From contig NZ_SMLM01000001.1 in NCBI RefSeq assembly GCF_004682015.1, forward strand, positions 2,294,001 through 2,358,000: 64,000 nucleotides of DNA, written 5' to 3'. The notes beneath the pieces are model-generated. The model worked only from the letters and a program-made list of their open reading frames with translations, did no database searches and was not told where the DNA came from. Every line of letters begins with the position of its first letter. The stretch's first letter is position 1. Below are positions 63,101 to 64,000 of this stretch, piece after piece. This stretch comes from Ramlibacter henchirensis (GTDB taxonomy: Bacteria > Pseudomonadota > Gammaproteobacteria > Burkholderiales > Burkholderiaceae_C). The translations under genes were made by a program, and so were the position numbers.

Positions 63101-64000
63101 GCCGGAGGAAATGAAGGCGCATCCGACTTCGCATACCGCGAAGGCGCTAAGGGAGTACGACGGCACGGTGTTCATGGTGTCCGAATCCGACCCCCTCTCC
63201 CGCTCGCGGGAGAGGGCAGGGGTGAAGGGGCCGGGTGGGGCCCAGCCGCCGGCCGCGCGCAACGGCGCTTCGGCGATCCAGATCGTCAACGCCCACGAAC
63301 ACAATCTCAAGAACCTCTCCGTCGACATCCCGCACAACCGCTTCAGCGTGATCACCGGCGTCTCGGGCTCCGGCAAATCCACGCTGGCGTTCGACATCCT
63401 GTTCAACGAAGGCCAGCGGCGCTACCTCGAATCGCTGAACGCCTACGCGCGCAGCATCGTGCAGCCGGCCGGCCGCCCCGAGGTGGACGCGGTCTACGGC
63501 ATCCCGCCCACCGTGGCCATCGAGCAGCGCCTCTCGCGCGGCGGGCGCAAGTCCACGGTGGGCACCACCACCGAGGTCTGGCACTTCCTGCGGCTGCTCT
63601 ACGTCAAGCTGGGCGTGCAGCATTGCATGAAGGACGGCGCCGAGGTGCGGCCGCAGACGCCGGACAGCATCGCGGCGCAGCTGATGAAGCGCTACCGCGG
63701 CCAGCACATCGGCCTGCTCGCGCCGCTGGTGGTCAACCGCAAGGGCGTCTACACCGAGCTGGCCGACTGGGCGCGGGCGCGCAGGTACACGCACCTGCGC
63801 GTGGACGGCAACTTCCTGCCGACCGCCGGCTTTCCGCGCATCGACCGCTTCAAGGAGCACACGATCGAGCTGCCCGTGTGCGACCTGGACATCACGCCCG
63901 CGAACGAGGCGCTGCTGCGCGAGAAGCTCGCGGAGGCGCTGGAGCACGGCAAGGGCGTGCTGCATGTGCTGGCGCCCCTCACCGGCCTGCAGGAAGCGAT
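60138..64000 (+). CDS. uvrA: Excinuclease ABC subunit A, double-length UvrA-UvrA fusion (C-terminus beyond window)
   Basis: One reading frame open from ATG 60138 to the window end (1,287 codons, no stop). A first UvrA unit covers about residues 1-1010: Walker A TGPSGSGKSSLVFDTLYAEG (about 32), signature LSGGEVQRINL (about 538), second Walker A TGVSGSGKSTLV (about 686), zinc finger CPTCGGSG to CPDCDGKRYRPE, second signature LSGGESQRLKL (about 888). A second unit starts near 1050 (NAHEHNLKNLSVDIPHNRFS, Walker A GVSGSGKSTLAFD). UvrA finds DNA damage for UvrBC; such long fused forms are UvrA paralogues. In the first unit the zinc finger of ABC1 looks degenerate (HCPDSD before GACEVC). Two palindromic elements interrupt the frame without shifting it. 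Confidence 0.88.
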   Translation, partial: MTQGLIRIRGARQHNLKNLDLDLRTGELTVVTGPSGSGKSSLVFDTLYAEGQRRYVETFSAYARQFLDRMDKPAVDRVEGVPPAIAIDQTNPVRSSRSTVGTMTELNDHLKLLFARAAELFDRKTARRVRHDTPETVYAELMARTKDSDPRLVVTFPVELPASTTAEELEQWLAASGFTRVQAEREVATPTGPRKVLDVVADRFRIQGVEKARAIEAIEVALKRGAGRMAVYAATSEDDNEVWKFSTGLHCPDSDIRYADPIPSMFSFNSPVGACEVCRGFGRVIGVDWGLVIPNDKLTLRAGAIKPMQTPAWQECQDDLMRHAESAGIPRDTPWYKLTPEQKQWVIDGTPNYKEGNWNKQWYGVKRFFAYLETKAYKMHIRVLLSKYRSYTPCETCGGARLKLESLLWRLGRKEDADAVLEPSKRFMPVGVEWTREQLEALPGLSLHDLMLMPIGTLRKFFARLAPSPQPSPASGRGSQSGPELPLPRAGEGGGEGLHGETQALKLLYEEINTRLRYLVDVGIGYLTLDRQSRTLSGGEVQRINLTTALGTSLVNTLFVLDEPSIGLHPRDMNRITEAMKRLRDAGNTLVVVEHDPAVMVAADRMIDMGPGPGERGGRIVFDGTTDDLRRADTLTGAYLGGRKQVGMGLKRAVTPATPRLVLEGACEHNLKNLSVEFPLQRLVCVTGVSGSGKSTLVQDILAPALLRHFGRATETPGHHERLLGADHLGDVVFVDQSPIGKTARSNPVSYVGAWDCVREIFAASGLSRQRGYTGAKFSFNSGDGRCPTCGGSGFEHVEMQFLSDVYLRCPDCDGKRYRPEILEVTIERQPIGALKPRVMNVADVLELTVSEAASLFANDREVIRALQPIVDVGLEYVKLGQPVPTLSGGESQRLKLAGFLAEAAKSSSASRQGLATKGTLFLFDEPTTGLHFDDIAKLMRALRKLLEAGHSLVIIEHNLDVIRAADWLVDLGPEGGEGGGLLVAEGPPEEMKAHPTSHTAKALREYDGTVFMVSESDPLSRSRERAGVKGPGGAQPPAARNGASAIQIVNAHEHNLKNLSVDIPHNRFSVITGVSGSGKSTLAFDILFNEGQRRYLESLNAYARSIVQPAGRPEVDAVYGIPPTVAIEQRLSRGGRKSTVGTTTEVWHFLRLLYVKLGVQHCMKDGAEVRPQTPDSIAAQLMKRYRGQHIGLLAPLVVNRKGVYTELADWARARRYTHLRVDGNFLPTAGFPRIDRFKEHTIELPVCDLDITPANEALLREKLAEALEHGKGVLHVLAPLTGLQEA
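61536..61627 (+). repeat. REP-like double-hairpin element inside uvrA, read in frame
   Basis: A 92-bp element. Outer inverted repeats are CCCTCACCCC (61536-61545) and GGGGTGAGGG (61618-61627). Inside are two hairpins, CCCTCTCCCGCAAGCGGG plus AGAGGG (61548-61571) and the same with GCGAGC at its centre (61592-61615). Read through in the uvrA frame it encodes a Pro/Ser/Gly-rich segment (PSPQPSPASGRG, then PELPLPRAGEGGGEG) between FFARLA and ALKLLYEE, just before the ABC1 signature. Confidence 0.85.
63193..63216 (+). repeat. Second copy of the REP-like hairpin inside uvrA, read in frame
   Basis: A single CCCTCTCCCGCTCGCGGG plus AGAGGG hairpin, same family as the copies at 61548 and 61592, followed by GCAGGGGTGAAGGGG as a half of the outer repeat. 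It is translated as DPLSRSRERAGVKGPGG in the linker between the first and second UvrA units, in a different frame from the first copy. Confidence 0.8.

Overview
The window is GC-rich throughout, with coding density typical of a free-living proteobacterium. Several features point to a betaproteobacterium of the order Burkholderiales, most likely family Comamonadaceae (Ramlibacter/Variovorax-like). These are the three Bug/TctC-type periplasmic receptors, a TctAB pair, a TRAP transporter, a leucine (liu-type) catabolic cluster, sulfur-oxidation genes and comamonad-style intergenic hairpins. The family assignment is inference from gene content, not from a marker gene. I saw no rRNA, tRNA, CRISPR array, transposase, integrase or replication origin. 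No stretch longer than 300 bases lacks a gene; the largest gap (about 41965-42240) shows nothing I can name.

Layout. (1) 1-3660, minus strand: a sulfur-oxidation locus with soxC (cut by the window edge), a SoxH-like metallo-hydrolase, an ArsR/BigR-type sulfane-sulfur sensor, a periplasmic DsrE-like protein and a YeeE/TsuA-type thiosulfate permease. Two similar AT-rich palindromes precede soxC and the dsrE-like gene. (2) 3905-9015: a DHA2 exporter, a TraX-like protein, a Bcr/CflA-type exporter and a cobalt-type nitrile hydratase operon (alpha, beta, activator) whose alpha subunit has a histidine-rich N-terminus. (3) 9170-17904: an envelope/secreted region with a glycine/serine-repeat protein, a lysine-rich periplasmic protein, a class A beta-lactamase, a 919-aa secreted protein carrying three near-identical chitin-binding-like modules, a small unknown protein, a diheme cytochrome c and a coiled-coil protein. 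(4) 18068-34159: uptake and catabolism of organic acids or amides, with a TRAP system plus acyl-CoA synthetase, a frameshifted NYN-domain gene, three Bug receptors, a D-amino-acid-dehydrogenase-like enzyme, an amidohydrolase, a nitrilase-family amidase with a divergent IclR-type operator candidate, and TctAB beside a MarR regulator with a perfect palindromic operator. (5) 34301-47026: an ABC exporter, glutaminase, a fatty-acyl-CoA ligase, a three-PAS histidine kinase, a glycine-zipper protein, a CitE-like lyase and two paralogous lipoproteins with a shared upstream sequence. (6) 47176-57839: an AraC regulator divergent from a liu-type leucine/isovalerate operon (carboxylase beta and alpha subunits, acyl-CoA dehydrogenase, methylglutaconyl-CoA hydratase, HMG-CoA lyase) with passenger genes. 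(7) 58040-64000: a metabolite:H+ symporter, a small membrane protein and a very long UvrA gene that runs off the window.

The observation I find most unusual is in uvrA. The gene encodes a UvrA unit fused to the start of a second one, and two copies of a GC-rich palindromic (REP-like) element lie inside the open reading frame and are read through in frame. One is in a loop just before the first ABC signature and the other is in the linker between the two UvrA units. This resembles the protein-coding palindromic elements known from Rickettsia. Three convergent gene pairs whose stop codons share one palindromic tetranucleotide (CTAG, TTAA, CTAG) are a second, smaller curiosity.
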